This document shows positions 7,329 through 14,276 of a stretch of 15,747 bases of DNA, in pieces; the first letter of the stretch is position 1; each line of letters starts with the position of its first letter. Location: NCBI GenBank assembly GCA_903885855.1, contig CAISKG010000544.1, forward strand, positions 1 to 15,747, written 5' to 3'. This stretch comes from an uncultured Planctomycetaceae bacterium (GTDB taxonomy: Bacteria > Planctomycetota > Planctomycetia > Pirellulales > UBA1268). Position numbers and translations under genes: made by a program. The notes below the pieces were generated by a model. That model saw only the letters and a program-made list of their open reading frames with translations. It did not search any database and had not been told where the DNA came from.

Positions 7329-8702
7329 TCAGAAGAGGTCGAGCACCGTGCCGTCGGTGGCGGGGAAGACCCGCCCGAGCGGGTCGCGCAGCTCCGCCCG
7401 CGGGCTGAGGCCGAGGGCCTGGAACAGCGTGGCGTGGATGTCGGGGGGGCCGCAGGGCCGGTCGCGCGGCAGGGCGCCGAGGGCGTCGCTCGAGCCGTAC
7501 ACCTGCCCGCCGCGGATCCCGCCGCCGGCCAGCAGCACCGAATAGACGCCGGGGTAGTGGTCGCGCCCGGCCGACGCGTTGACGCGCGGGGTGCGGCCGA
7601 AGTCGGTGAGCACCGCCACGAGCGTCTCGTCGAGCGTGCCCCGCTCGGCGAGATCCTCCAGGAGCGTCGCCACGCTCCGGTCGAAGACCGGCAGCAGCCG
7701 GGTGCGCAGCCGGTTGAAATTGTCGCCGTGGGTGTCCCACATGTCGCCGGAGGCGCCGTTGAGGTCACCCGCCGCCAGGCACACCTGCACCACCGGCACG
7801 CCGGCCTCGGTGAGGCGCCGCGCCAGCAGCACGCTGCGGCCGCCGATGTGCGGGCCGTAGGCATCGAGGACGCGCGGGTCCTCGCGGTCGAGGTCGTTGG
7901 CCTCGCGCACCGCCGACCCGAGCATGATGTCGCGGGCCAGGGCGCGGAAGTGATCGAAGGAGGCGAAGTCGCGGCCGCCGCCGGGGGGATGTTCGAGGCG
8001 CTCGCGCAGCCCCTCGCGCCGCGCCACGCGCTCCACGTCGATCGCACCGAGCTCGAAGGCCTCGGCACCGAGCGACCGCGAGACGCCGGCGAAGGGCTCG
8101 CCGCGGGCCGGCCGCATGATGATCGGCTCGTGCTTCACCCCCAGCCAGCCGCCGTACTCCCCCGCCTGGAGCGTGCCGTTGTCGACCAGCGGATAGGGGA
8201 CGCGCACCGCCGGGGGGACGCCCGCCGACGGGGGGCGGAGCCTGGAGATCATGGCCGCGATCGAGGGCCAGTCGTCGGAATGGGGGGGGATGTTGCCGAC
8301 GCGCGGCGGACGGTGGCCGGTGAGGTTCCAGTACATGCCCCGGCCGTGGGCGGTGTCGTCGTGGTGGATCGAGCGCACGATCGCGTAGCGCTCGGTGAGC
8401 CGGGCGAGCCTCGGCAGGTGCTCGCTGACCGCGATCCCGGGAGTGGCCGTGGCGATGGGGCGAAATTCGCCGCGCACCTCGGGGGGCGCGTCGGGCTTGG
8501 GGTCGAGCGAGTCGATGTGGCTCAGCCCGCCCCACAGGTAGACGATGATCAGCGAGCGCGCCCTGCCCGGCGTGCCCGGAAGCGACGCCTCCGCCCGGAG
8601 GCGGAGGACCTCGGGGAGCGAGAGGCCGGCCAGGCCCCCGGCCGCCGCCAGGAGCCGCCGGCGCGGGAGACCGGCCCGTGCCTCGCGTTCGCGCCCTGCC
8701 AT
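7329..8702 (-). CDS. DUF1501 domain-containing protein with Tat-type leader
   Basis: A 457-residue protein of the DUF1501 family, abundant in planctomycetes, related to the alkaline phosphatase/sulfatase fold and of unknown substrate. The leader LPRRRLLAAAGGLAGLSL (12-29) has consecutive arginines before a hydrophobic stretch, fitting twin-arginine export. Family motifs follow: YLWGGLSHIDSLDPKP (55-70), HHDDTAHGRGMYWNLTGH (113-130), WDTHGDNF (322-329), TDFGRTP (366-372, usually TEFGRTP) and the GRDHYPG...LAGGGIRGGQVYGSSD block (379-406). GGGAG-like purine run GGGAG (8712-8716) lies 9 nt upstream of the ATG and supports this start. DUF1501 genes are commonly paired with DUF1549/DUF1553 cytochrome-type genes, but none is adjacent here. 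The downstream neighbour, 74 bases away, is the broken sialidase-like gene, also exported. Confidence 0.95.
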   Translation of the reverse strand: MAGREREARAGLPRRRLLAAAGGLAGLSLPEVLRLRAEASLPGTPGRARSLIIVYLWGGLSHIDSLDPKPDAPPEVRGEFRPIATATPGIAVSEHLPRLARLTERYAIVRSIHHDDTAHGRGMYWNLTGHRPPRVGNIPPHSDDWPSIAAMISRLRPPSAGVPPAVRVPYPLVDNGTLQAGEYGGWLGVKHEPIIMRPARGEPFAGVSRSLGAEAFELGAIDVERVARREGLRERLEHPPGGGRDFASFDHFRALARDIMLGSAVREANDLDREDPRVLDAYGPHIGGRSVLLARRLTEAGVPVVQVCLAAGDLNGASGDMWDTHGDNFNRLRTRLLPVFDRSVATLLEDLAERGTLDETLVAVLTDFGRTPRVNASAGRDHYPGVYSVLLAGGGIRGGQVYGSSDALGALPRDRPCGPPDIHATLFQALGLSPRAELRDPLGRVFPATDGTVLDLF

Positions 8703-8854
8703 GGTGTCCCGCTCCCTGCCGACGGATCACCCGGACGATGCCGGCCGTCAGGCCCCCGACAGGATAGTTGCCGCGGCGGCGGGAGCCCAGAGCGGCGTCG
8801 GGGCGCTCCTGCGGACGCACGCCGGGATACGATTGCCGTGTCACCAATCGGGCG

Positions 8855-8859
8855 GGAGG
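8855..8859 (+). promoter_or_regulatory. Shine-Dalgarno of the MarC gene
   Basis: GGAGG, 4 nt before the ATG at 8864. It decides the start of the MarC gene against longer in-frame extensions. Confidence 0.7.
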
Positions 8860-8863
8860 GGCG

Positions 8864-9451
8864 ATGACGACGTTCTCGGCGGCGGTGCTGCTGTTCTTCG
8901 TGATGGACCCGCTGGGCAACATCCCCCTCTTCCTCTCGGCGCTCACGCCGGTCGCCCCGGCGCGCCGCTTCGTCGTGGCGGCGCGCGAGCTGGTGATCGC
9001 CTACGGGGTGCTCGTGGCGTTCCTCCTCGCCGGCGCCTCGATGCTGCGCACGCTCGGCATCTCGCAGCCGGCCCTCACGATCGCCGGCGGCATCGTGCTC
9101 TTCCTCATCGCGCTCAAGATGGTCTTCCCCGGCGTCCACGGCCCCCTCTCGGAGGAGTCGGACGGCGAGCCGCTGGTGGTGCCGCTGGCGATCCCCTACG
9201 TGGCCGGTCCGTCGGCGCTGGCCACGGTCCTCCTCCTCGCGAGCCAGGCCCCGGAGCGGCGCGCCGACTGGTTCGTGGCGATCACCGCCGCCTGGGCCGC
9301 GTCGGCGGCGATCCTCCTGGCCGGGTCGCGGCTGGCCGAGCTCCTCGGCACGCGCGGCCTGCGCGCCATCGAGCGCCTGATGGGGATGGTGCTCGTGGCC
9401 TCGGCGGTGCAGATGTGCCTCGACGGCGTCGAGGCGTTCATGGCTCGATGA
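8864..9451 (+). CDS. MarC family integral membrane protein
   Basis: A 195-residue membrane protein with about six hydrophobic segments. The family signature FFVMDPLGNIPLF (11-23) lies in the first helix, and the matching second-half motif VPLAIPYVAGPSALAT shows the internal repeat typical of MarC/YhgN/YchE proteins. Their function is unknown; an early link to multiple antibiotic resistance was not upheld. The open frame extends upstream to 8768, but the ATG at 8864 is preferred because a GGAGG sits 4 nt before it and the upstream residues are Arg-rich and unlike MarC. The gene diverges from DUF1501 and overlaps the 3' end of the convergent lipoprotein by 14 bases. Confidence 0.93.
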   Translation: MTTFSAAVLLFFVMDPLGNIPLFLSALTPVAPARRFVVAARELVIAYGVLVAFLLAGASMLRTLGISQPALTIAGGIVLFLIALKMVFPGVHGPLSEESDGEPLVVPLAIPYVAGPSALATVLLLASQAPERRADWFVAITAAWAASAAILLAGSRLAELLGTRGLRAIERLMGMVLVASAVQMCLDGVEAFMAR

Positions 9452-9456
9452 ACGCC
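9433..9456. terminator. Shared hairpin containing both stop codons of MarC and the lipoprotein
   Basis: GGCGTTCAT and ATGAACGCC form a perfect 9-bp stem with a 6-base loop (GGCTCG). It contains the MarC TGA (9449-9451) and the lipoprotein stop (9438-9440), so it could act in both directions. The stem holds several A/T pairs, making chance from GC bias less likely. There is no T-tract. Confidence 0.45.
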
Positions 9457-10406
9457 GCCGGCAGGGCGGCGTCGTCGGCCCCGCCGGCGTCGTCGGCGTC
9501 ATCGGCCGCGCTCTCGGCGGGGATGCGCTCGTCGATCTCCGCGTCGGCTCCGCGCTCGCCCGCGGCGGCCGGCCAGCGGCCGACGACGTGGCCGGCCACG
9601 ACCGCGCCGGCGTACACCGGCAGCCCGACGGTGATCCCCACGACCTCCCCCGCCGCGCCGCCGACGTAGGTGCCGTAGGCCGGGTAGAGGATCCGGCGCG
9701 CCTCGGCGAGCCGGGCGTCGGCGTCGTCGCGCTGCGCCAGATGGGCCAGGGCGTCGCCGGTGGCCAGCGCCTCCGGGTAGAGCTGCGTGATCGGCAGCCC
9801 GAACGCCACCGCGTACAGCCCCGGCCAATCGCGCCGGGCGAAGTCCTTGGCATGCCCCCCCTCGTGGAGCGCGATCGCCGGCACGTCGCTGTAGAGGTGG
9901 ATGGTCGCGGTCCACGGGTTGTAGTGGTCGCCGCCCACGATCCGGCCCGGGAAGATCGCCTCGGCGGCCACCGAGAGCGTGCCGATCGTGTAGCGCAGCG
10001 GCCAGCCGACGGTGCGGTTCAGGCGCAGCCGCCGCCAGTCGGCCAGCGGCGCGTACTGGTTGACGCGCACCTTGACGTGGTCGAGGCCGTTGTCGTCGAG
10101 GTAGTCGCGGAGGGCGTCCGCCGTCTCCGAGCCCACGTCGTGATCGTCGACGCGCCGGTCCCAGAGGATGATCTTGGAGGGAATCCCCACCACCCAGCCG
10201 ATGCCGTCGATCACGCGCCGCGGCTCGCCCCGTTCGAGGGGGGCCTCGCGCGTGGCGGCGACGAGCTCGGGCGCCGCCCGGAAGGGGCCGGGAATCGCGC
10301 GCGGCTCGAGGCAGCGCTGGCAGGTGCGGCAGGATGCCAGCAGCGGGCAGGCGGCGGCCAGGAGCAGCACGGCGGCACGGCACGGCCAGGACGGTGCGGG
10401 GCGCAT
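9438..10406 (-). CDS. Putative lipoprotein with HEGGH zinc-metallopeptidase motif
   Basis: A 322-residue protein that I do not place in a named family. From the ATG at 10406, MRPAPSWPCR leads a hydrophobic stretch and a lipobox LLASC with the modified cysteine at C26, so export and lipid anchoring are likely. Two more cysteines follow (CRTCQRC, C26/C29/C32). The central motif AIALHEGGHAKDF has the HExxH zinc signature (H181, E182, H185), and YPEALATGD about 27 residues later offers a possible third ligand (E212), giving a gluzincin-like arrangement. A Gly/Val/Ala-rich hydrophobic segment (about 252-276) may touch the membrane, and the tail is Asp/Ala-rich. A TTG at 10442 gives a 12-residue longer protein with a poorer signal sequence. 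The 3' end overlaps MarC by 14 bases. Protease activity is inferred from motif spacing only. Confidence 0.8.
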   Translation of the reverse strand: MRPAPSWPCRAAVLLLAAACPLLASCRTCQRCLEPRAIPGPFRAAPELVAATREAPLERGEPRRVIDGIGWVVGIPSKIILWDRRVDDHDVGSETADALRDYLDDNGLDHVKVRVNQYAPLADWRRLRLNRTVGWPLRYTIGTLSVAAEAIFPGRIVGGDHYNPWTATIHLYSDVPAIALHEGGHAKDFARRDWPGLYAVAFGLPITQLYPEALATGDALAHLAQRDDADARLAEARRILYPAYGTYVGGAAGEVVGITVGLPVYAGAVVAGHVVGRWPAAAGERGADAEIDERIPAESAADDADDAGGADDAALPAAFIEP

Positions 10407-10502
10407 CCCCGCGGGATAGCGGCCGCCGCCCCGCCGCCGCAAGACGGACCGCGGCGTGCTGGGGGGGGGCGGCCGGCTTGCCCCGCCGTCCCGGTCAGCC
10501 CC

Positions 10503-10940
10503 TCATTCCCCGATGTCCTCGTCCCACAGCGCCGGGTGGGCGGCGATGAAGCGTTGCATGAGGTCGATGCAGCGGTCGTCTTGGAGGACCGTCACCTCCA
10601 CCCCGCGGGAGGCCAGCCAGCCCTCCTCGCCGAGGAACGTGCGGTTCTCGCCCACGATGACCCGCGGAATGCGATACAGCGCGATGGCGCCCGAGCACAT
10701 CGGGCAGGGGGAGAGGGTGGTGTAGAGCGTGCATTCCCGGTACACGGCGGCCCGCAGCCGCCCGGCGTTCTCCAGGGCGTCCATCTCGCCGTGGAGGACG
10801 ACGCTCCCCTGCTGCACCCGCCGGTTGTGGCCCCGGCCGACGATCCGGCCCTGGTGCACGATCACCGAGCCGATCGGGATGCCCCCCTCGGCCAGGCCCT
10901 TCTTTGCCTCCTCGATCGCCGCGTCCATGAAGGCGTCCAT
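10503..10940 (-). CDS. Cytosine deaminase, fungal FCY1-like (CDA fold)
   Basis: A 145-residue zinc deaminase. Zinc and catalytic residues are in VLHGE (H50, E52) and SPCPMC (C79, C82). Compared from memory with yeast cytosine deaminase FCY1 (158 residues), the match is close along the whole length: GGxPIG, GRGHN, the TLYTTLSPC block, GENxxF, and the terminal EDIGE. Residues known in FCY1 to contact cytosine appear conserved (N39, F102, W139 and D142 here). It therefore probably converts cytosine to uracil in pyrimidine salvage, rather than acting as a tRNA adenosine or guanine deaminase. Most bacteria use the unrelated amidohydrolase CodA for this reaction. The ATG at 10940 has GGAG 8 nt upstream, and a second ATG is at 10928. 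It starts 32 bases after the patatin gene on the same strand, so the two are likely co-transcribed. Confidence 0.9.
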   Translation of the reverse strand: MDAFMDAAIEEAKKGLAEGGIPIGSVIVHQGRIVGRGHNRRVQQGSVVLHGEMDALENAGRLRAAVYRECTLYTTLSPCPMCSGAIALYRIPRVIVGENRTFLGEEGWLASRGVEVTVLQDDRCIDLMQRFIAAHPALWDEDIGE

Positions 10941-10972
10941 CGCGCTGGCTCCGTCGTGGTTCGCCGGCCCGG

Positions 10973-13114
10973 TCAGTCGCCGGTCCACCGGCATTCGTAC
11001 ACCGTGCCCGGCTCGGGCATGATCACCGACCAGCCGATCAGCGTGCCATAGGGGTGGTCGATCGTGTAGCGGGCCTCGAGCGGCTCCTCGGTGCCGGCGT
11101 TGCCGGCCGGATGGCGGAGGAGGCGGTAGGAGCGGTAGGGGTGGTCCTCGGGGAACAGCATCCACACCGTGATCAGGTCGGCGGGGTGGTCGAGGTGGAA
11201 GGGCATCCGGCCGGGCCGCATCCGCGGATAGCGCAGCGCGATCGCCACCTCGATCGAGATCGGCACGCCGCGCTGCTCCCGGGAGAAGTCGCACGACAGC
11301 GCGAAGCGGTCGACGCGCTCCCCGTCGACCTCGACCGTGCCCCGGCGTCCCACGATCTGCGGCTGCCCGGGGGGCTGGCGGTACTCGAGGTCCGCCACGA
11401 CGTTGGTCGTGTGGAGCGTGACGGCCGGATCCTTCGCATCCTCGCGGACGCGCACCGTGAGACGGTCGCGGATCCGCACGCGCCCCGTCCCCTCGCGCGA
11501 ACCGACACCGACCCAGGCCTCGCGCAGGTCGACGATCCGGCTCCGCGCGAGGACGTCGACCCCCGTGATCCGCGCCGGCGGCAGGTCGTCCACCGTCTCG
11601 ATCGGCAGCCGGCTCCAGCCGGAGAGGGGATCCTTCTCGACCAGATCGAGCACGAGGCGGATGTCGGGGTCGCCCTTGGCGATGGAATCGATGACACCGG
11701 CGAGCATCCGCGCCCGGCGGTGCACGCTCCACACCTTCATCGGCAGCCACACGAACGCCACCAGGCCGAGCACGAGATACAGCCAGCTCGGCCAATCGCG
11801 CGGATCGAAGAGGGTGGACCACACCTTGCGCCGGCCCGAGCGGCGCAGCTGCGCCGCCATCCGCGCCGTGGGGTGGGTGCCCCCCTGCCGCGCCGTGCCC
11901 CGCCCGCCGGGCGCGGCCTCGTCCTCGGCCGCCAGCAGCGCCTCGCCGCCGGGCCGCGGGAGCCACAGCGGCCCCTCGTGGACGGGCGGCAGCCCGACGT
12001 CGCCGACGCGCCGGTGGACGCTGCGCATCATCTCGTAGCCGTGGCCGGCGAGGGCGTCGACCTCGACATCGTCGAAGCGGTCGAGATCGGTGCGGATCGA
12101 GGCGATCTCCGCCTGGAGGAGCGGATGGATGGCGTGCGGATCCTCGGCCCGGTCGACGCGCGCGGCCACCGGCACGAAGTGGAAGCCGTTGCGGTCGCCG
12201 AAGTTCTCCCGCTCCAGCTGCCAGACGCGGTCCCAGAGGATGTCGGTGGCCCGGATCGACTGGGCGACGAACCCCAGCGACGCGTCGTCGATGATCTGGA
12301 AGGGTTTGCCGGCGTCGCTGACGAAGACCCGCTCCACCGGCGAGCCGCCGTGCTCCTGGAGCCAGCGGATGGCGCGGATGCCGAGGTTGTCGTAGACGCC
12401 GCCGTCGGTGAACGACTCGGTGGGAAACTGCCCCTCGCGCACGCCGAGGTCGGCCGCGCTGATCTCGACCGGGGGGAAGAATCCGGGAAAGGCGCTCGAG
12501 GCGGCCACCACCTTCGCCACCGCCGCGGTCGCCCCGGGCACGTGCCGGAAGGGATCGGCGCCGTCGAGGTCGCGCTTCTGCACGTGGAGGCCGTCGCGGT
12601 TGAAGACCGCGAGCACGCCGTCGGCGACGTTCGTGGCGAGGATGTGCAGGCCGGGCCGCGCGGGCAGCTCGAAGAGGCGCCGGTCGCCGTAGAGGAACTC
12701 ACGGTAGGCCCGCTCCAGAAGCGCGTTGGGCGAGAGCGGTGCGGCCGACAGCCCCCCCGCGCGGGCCACCGTGCGCAGCGGGAAGAGGAGCGGGAGGCGG
12801 CGCACGATCCGGTTGCGGATGTCGTGCTGCACGAAGCGCACCACCTCGCCGGCCACGGCGTCGAAGGAGGCAGCGTCGGCGGTGTAGCGGTCCCAGTTGA
12901 GCACCAGGTGCGCCGCGAGGATGCTCCCGCCGGACACCGAGGCGATGTCGGTCACCAGCGGCAGGAGGCCGGCGTCGCGCAGGTAGCGGACGACGCCGAG
13001 GTGGTAGAGCGTGGCCCGGAATCCGCCCCCCGACAGTGCCAGTCCGATGGTGGGCATGGGGTCGCGGAGCGGCCTCGGGGGCGTGCCGGGCCCGCCCGGG
13101 CCCGAAGCAGGCAT
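10973..13114 (-). CDS. Patatin-like phospholipase with transmembrane helix and unknown C-terminal domain
   Basis: A 713-residue protein. The N-terminal part (about 20-370) is a patatin-type lipid acyl hydrolase: oxyanion loop LALSGGGFRA (25-34), nucleophile serine in SVSGGS (S61) and the dyad aspartate in FTDGGVYDNLG (D237). A Gly/Arg/Ala-rich linker (about 380-430) leads to one membrane helix (LYLVLGLVAFVWLPM, within 442-461) and then about 250 residues that I do not recognise, predicted from composition to be soluble and beta-rich. The ATG at 13114 has GGAGG 4 nt upstream; an ATG at 13057, just before the patatin fold, is an alternative. Simple RssA-type bacterial patatins are about half this length, so the C-terminal half is an unusual addition. 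The deaminase follows after 32 bases, and the alpha/beta hydrolase diverges. Confidence 0.9.
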   Translation of the reverse strand: MPASGPGGPGTPPRPLRDPMPTIGLALSGGGFRATLYHLGVVRYLRDAGLLPLVTDIASVSGGSILAAHLVLNWDRYTADAASFDAVAGEVVRFVQHDIRNRIVRRLPLLFPLRTVARAGGLSAAPLSPNALLERAYREFLYGDRRLFELPARPGLHILATNVADGVLAVFNRDGLHVQKRDLDGADPFRHVPGATAAVAKVVAASSAFPGFFPPVEISAADLGVREGQFPTESFTDGGVYDNLGIRAIRWLQEHGGSPVERVFVSDAGKPFQIIDDASLGFVAQSIRATDILWDRVWQLERENFGDRNGFHFVPVAARVDRAEDPHAIHPLLQAEIASIRTDLDRFDDVEVDALAGHGYEMMRSVHRRVGDVGLPPVHEGPLWLPRPGGEALLAAEDEAAPGGRGTARQGGTHPTARMAAQLRRSGRRKVWSTLFDPRDWPSWLYLVLGLVAFVWLPMKVWSVHRRARMLAGVIDSIAKGDPDIRLVLDLVEKDPLSGWSRLPIETVDDLPPARITGVDVLARSRIVDLREAWVGVGSREGTGRVRIRDRLTVRVREDAKDPAVTLHTTNVVADLEYRQPPGQPQIVGRRGTVEVDGERVDRFALSCDFSREQRGVPISIEVAIALRYPRMRPGRMPFHLDHPADLITVWMLFPEDHPYRSYRLLRHPAGNAGTEEPLEARYTIDHPYGTLIGWSVIMPEPGTVYECRWTGD

Positions 13115-13155
13115 TATCCCTCCGCCCGGCGGCGGATCAAAAACGGGGCGCCGTC

Positions 13156-13185
13156 TTGGATCGCCTCCGCCGCCGCTGCTACCCT
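13156..13185 (+). promoter_or_regulatory. Candidate promoter for the alpha/beta hydrolase
   Basis: TTGGAT (13156-13161), an 18-base spacer and TGC-TACCCT (-10 at 13180-13185) give a weak sigma70-like pattern with an extended -10, about 40 bases before the GTG start. Proposed by eye only. Confidence 0.3.
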
Positions 13186-13225
13186 CGCGGCCGGTCCGGC
13201 CCCCCCTCCGCCCCGAGGTTCACCC

Positions 13226-14260
13226 GTGTCGTCCGCGCGAGCACCCGAGCCGGCCCCCGGGCCCCCCACGAGCCCCTTCTCCAGCGGCCACGCGCCGCTC
13301 GGCGACGGCGCCCCGGGCCGGCCCGCCCCGCCGCGGGGCACGCGGCGGGTGCTGCGCGTCCTGACGTGGCTGTTGCTGGCCTGCCTCGGCCTGGCGGCCG
13401 TGCTCGGGGTGGCGGTGGCCGCGGCCTGGGTGTGGTTCCACCCCGCGATGACCGTCGCGGAGGGGATCGCCTACGGCGAGCGCCGCGGCGCGCCGCTGCT
13501 CCTCGACGTCGTCCGCCCCGCGCGTCCCAACCGCCTGGGGGTGATCTACTTCACCAGCGGCGGCTGGAAGTCCGGGGGGCCGGGCGACTTCAACCGCCTG
13601 GCGCTGGCGCCGCTGCTGCGCCGGGGCTACACGATCTTCCCCGTCTACCACGTCTCGCAGCCGGAGGCGACCGTGATGGAGATCGTCGACGACATGCACC
13701 GGGCGGTGCGTTTCGTGCGCTCGCATGCCGCGGAGTACGGGATCGATCCCGACCGGATCGGCGTCACCGGCGGCTCGGCGGGCGGCCACCTGGCGCTCAT
13801 GATCGCCACGCGTGGCGGGCCCGGCGACCCCGGGGCCGCCGACCCGGTCGACCGTGCCTCGAGCGCCGTGCAGGCCGTGGCGATCTTCTATCCCGTCACC
13901 GACATGCGCGACCTCGGCACCTCGACGGAGAATCCCGGCGACGGCGGCCCCCCGCGCAGCTTCCGGGCGGCGCTCGACCAGGAGCCGGTCGACATGGAGC
14001 GTTGGCAGGTCACCGGGAGGGAACTCTCCCCGATCGCCTTCCTCTCCGACGCCGCGCCGCCGACGCTCATCCACCACGGCGACGCCGACACGCTCGTGCC
14101 GCTCGAGCAGTCGCAGCGCTACGCCGCCCGCGCCCGGGAGACCGGCGCCACCGTCGACGTCGTCGTCCACCGGGGCGGGGCCCACGGCTGGCCGACGATG
14201 ATCCTCGACGTCGTCGATTTCGGCCGCTGGTTCGACCGCCACCTCCGCGCCGGCCGCTGA
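13226..14260 (+). CDS. Membrane-anchored alpha/beta hydrolase (esterase/lipase, BD-FAE/hormone-sensitive-lipase-like)
   Basis: A 344-residue protein from a GTG at 13226, with GAGG 7 nt upstream. Much longer in-frame extensions exist upstream but run antisense through the patatin gene. A Pro-rich cytoplasmic N-terminus (1-40) precedes one membrane helix (about 44-70), then an alpha/beta hydrolase domain. The catalytic set is visible: nucleophile in GGSAGGHLAL (S184), Asp in HHGDADTLVP (D286 or D288) and His in GGAHGWP (H320). The oxyanion motif usually read HGGGW is SGGWKSG here (111-117), so the leading histidine is lost. The catalytic domain should face the periplasm. Likely substrates are esters, but none can be named. 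It diverges from the patatin gene and converges on the NrfD gene 12 bases away. Confidence 0.9.
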   Translation: MSSARAPEPAPGPPTSPFSSGHAPLGDGAPGRPAPPRGTRRVLRVLTWLLLACLGLAAVLGVAVAAAWVWFHPAMTVAEGIAYGERRGAPLLLDVVRPARPNRLGVIYFTSGGWKSGGPGDFNRLALAPLLRRGYTIFPVYHVSQPEATVMEIVDDMHRAVRFVRSHAAEYGIDPDRIGVTGGSAGGHLALMIATRGGPGDPGAADPVDRASSAVQAVAIFYPVTDMRDLGTSTENPGDGGPPRSFRAALDQEPVDMERWQVTGRELSPIAFLSDAAPPTLIHHGDADTLVPLEQSQRYAARARETGATVDVVVHRGGAHGWPTMILDVVDFGRWFDRHLRAGR

Positions 14261-14276
14261 CGGCCCGCGGCGTCAG
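14257..14276. terminator. Shared hairpin containing both stop codons of the hydrolase and NrfD genes
   Basis: CTGACG and CGTCAG form a perfect 6-bp stem around an 8-base loop; a G.T and a C-G pair can extend it to 14255-14278. It contains the hydrolase TGA (14258-14260) and the NrfD stop (14273-14275). There is no T-tract. Confidence 0.4.

Noticed and set aside
5902..7545. 547-codon plus-strand open frame opposite the broken sialidase gene
   Set aside because: The minus strand carries signal peptide and Asp-box homology on both sides of the TAG; this plus-strand frame has no motif.
7255..7740. Upstream extension of the sialidase-like frame into DUF1501
   Set aside because: The signal peptide begins at the ATG at 7254; the extension overlaps DUF1501 coding and has no homology.
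10455..10470. Run of G (poly-G) as a possible phase-variable tract
   Set aside because: It lies between genes in GC-rich DNA and not in a coding frame or a recognised promoter; no evidence of variation from one sequence.
10407..10502. Possible small gene or terminator between the deaminase and the lipoprotein
   Set aside because: Only weak 5-bp stems and a run of G were found; no start with ribosome-binding site and no convincing hairpin.
11054..13225. Very long plus-strand open frame (724 codons) continuous with the alpha/beta hydrolase
   Set aside because: It runs antisense through the patatin gene and has His/Arg/Asp-biased composition with no domain. It is a GC-rich shadow frame, and the real start is the GTG at 13226.
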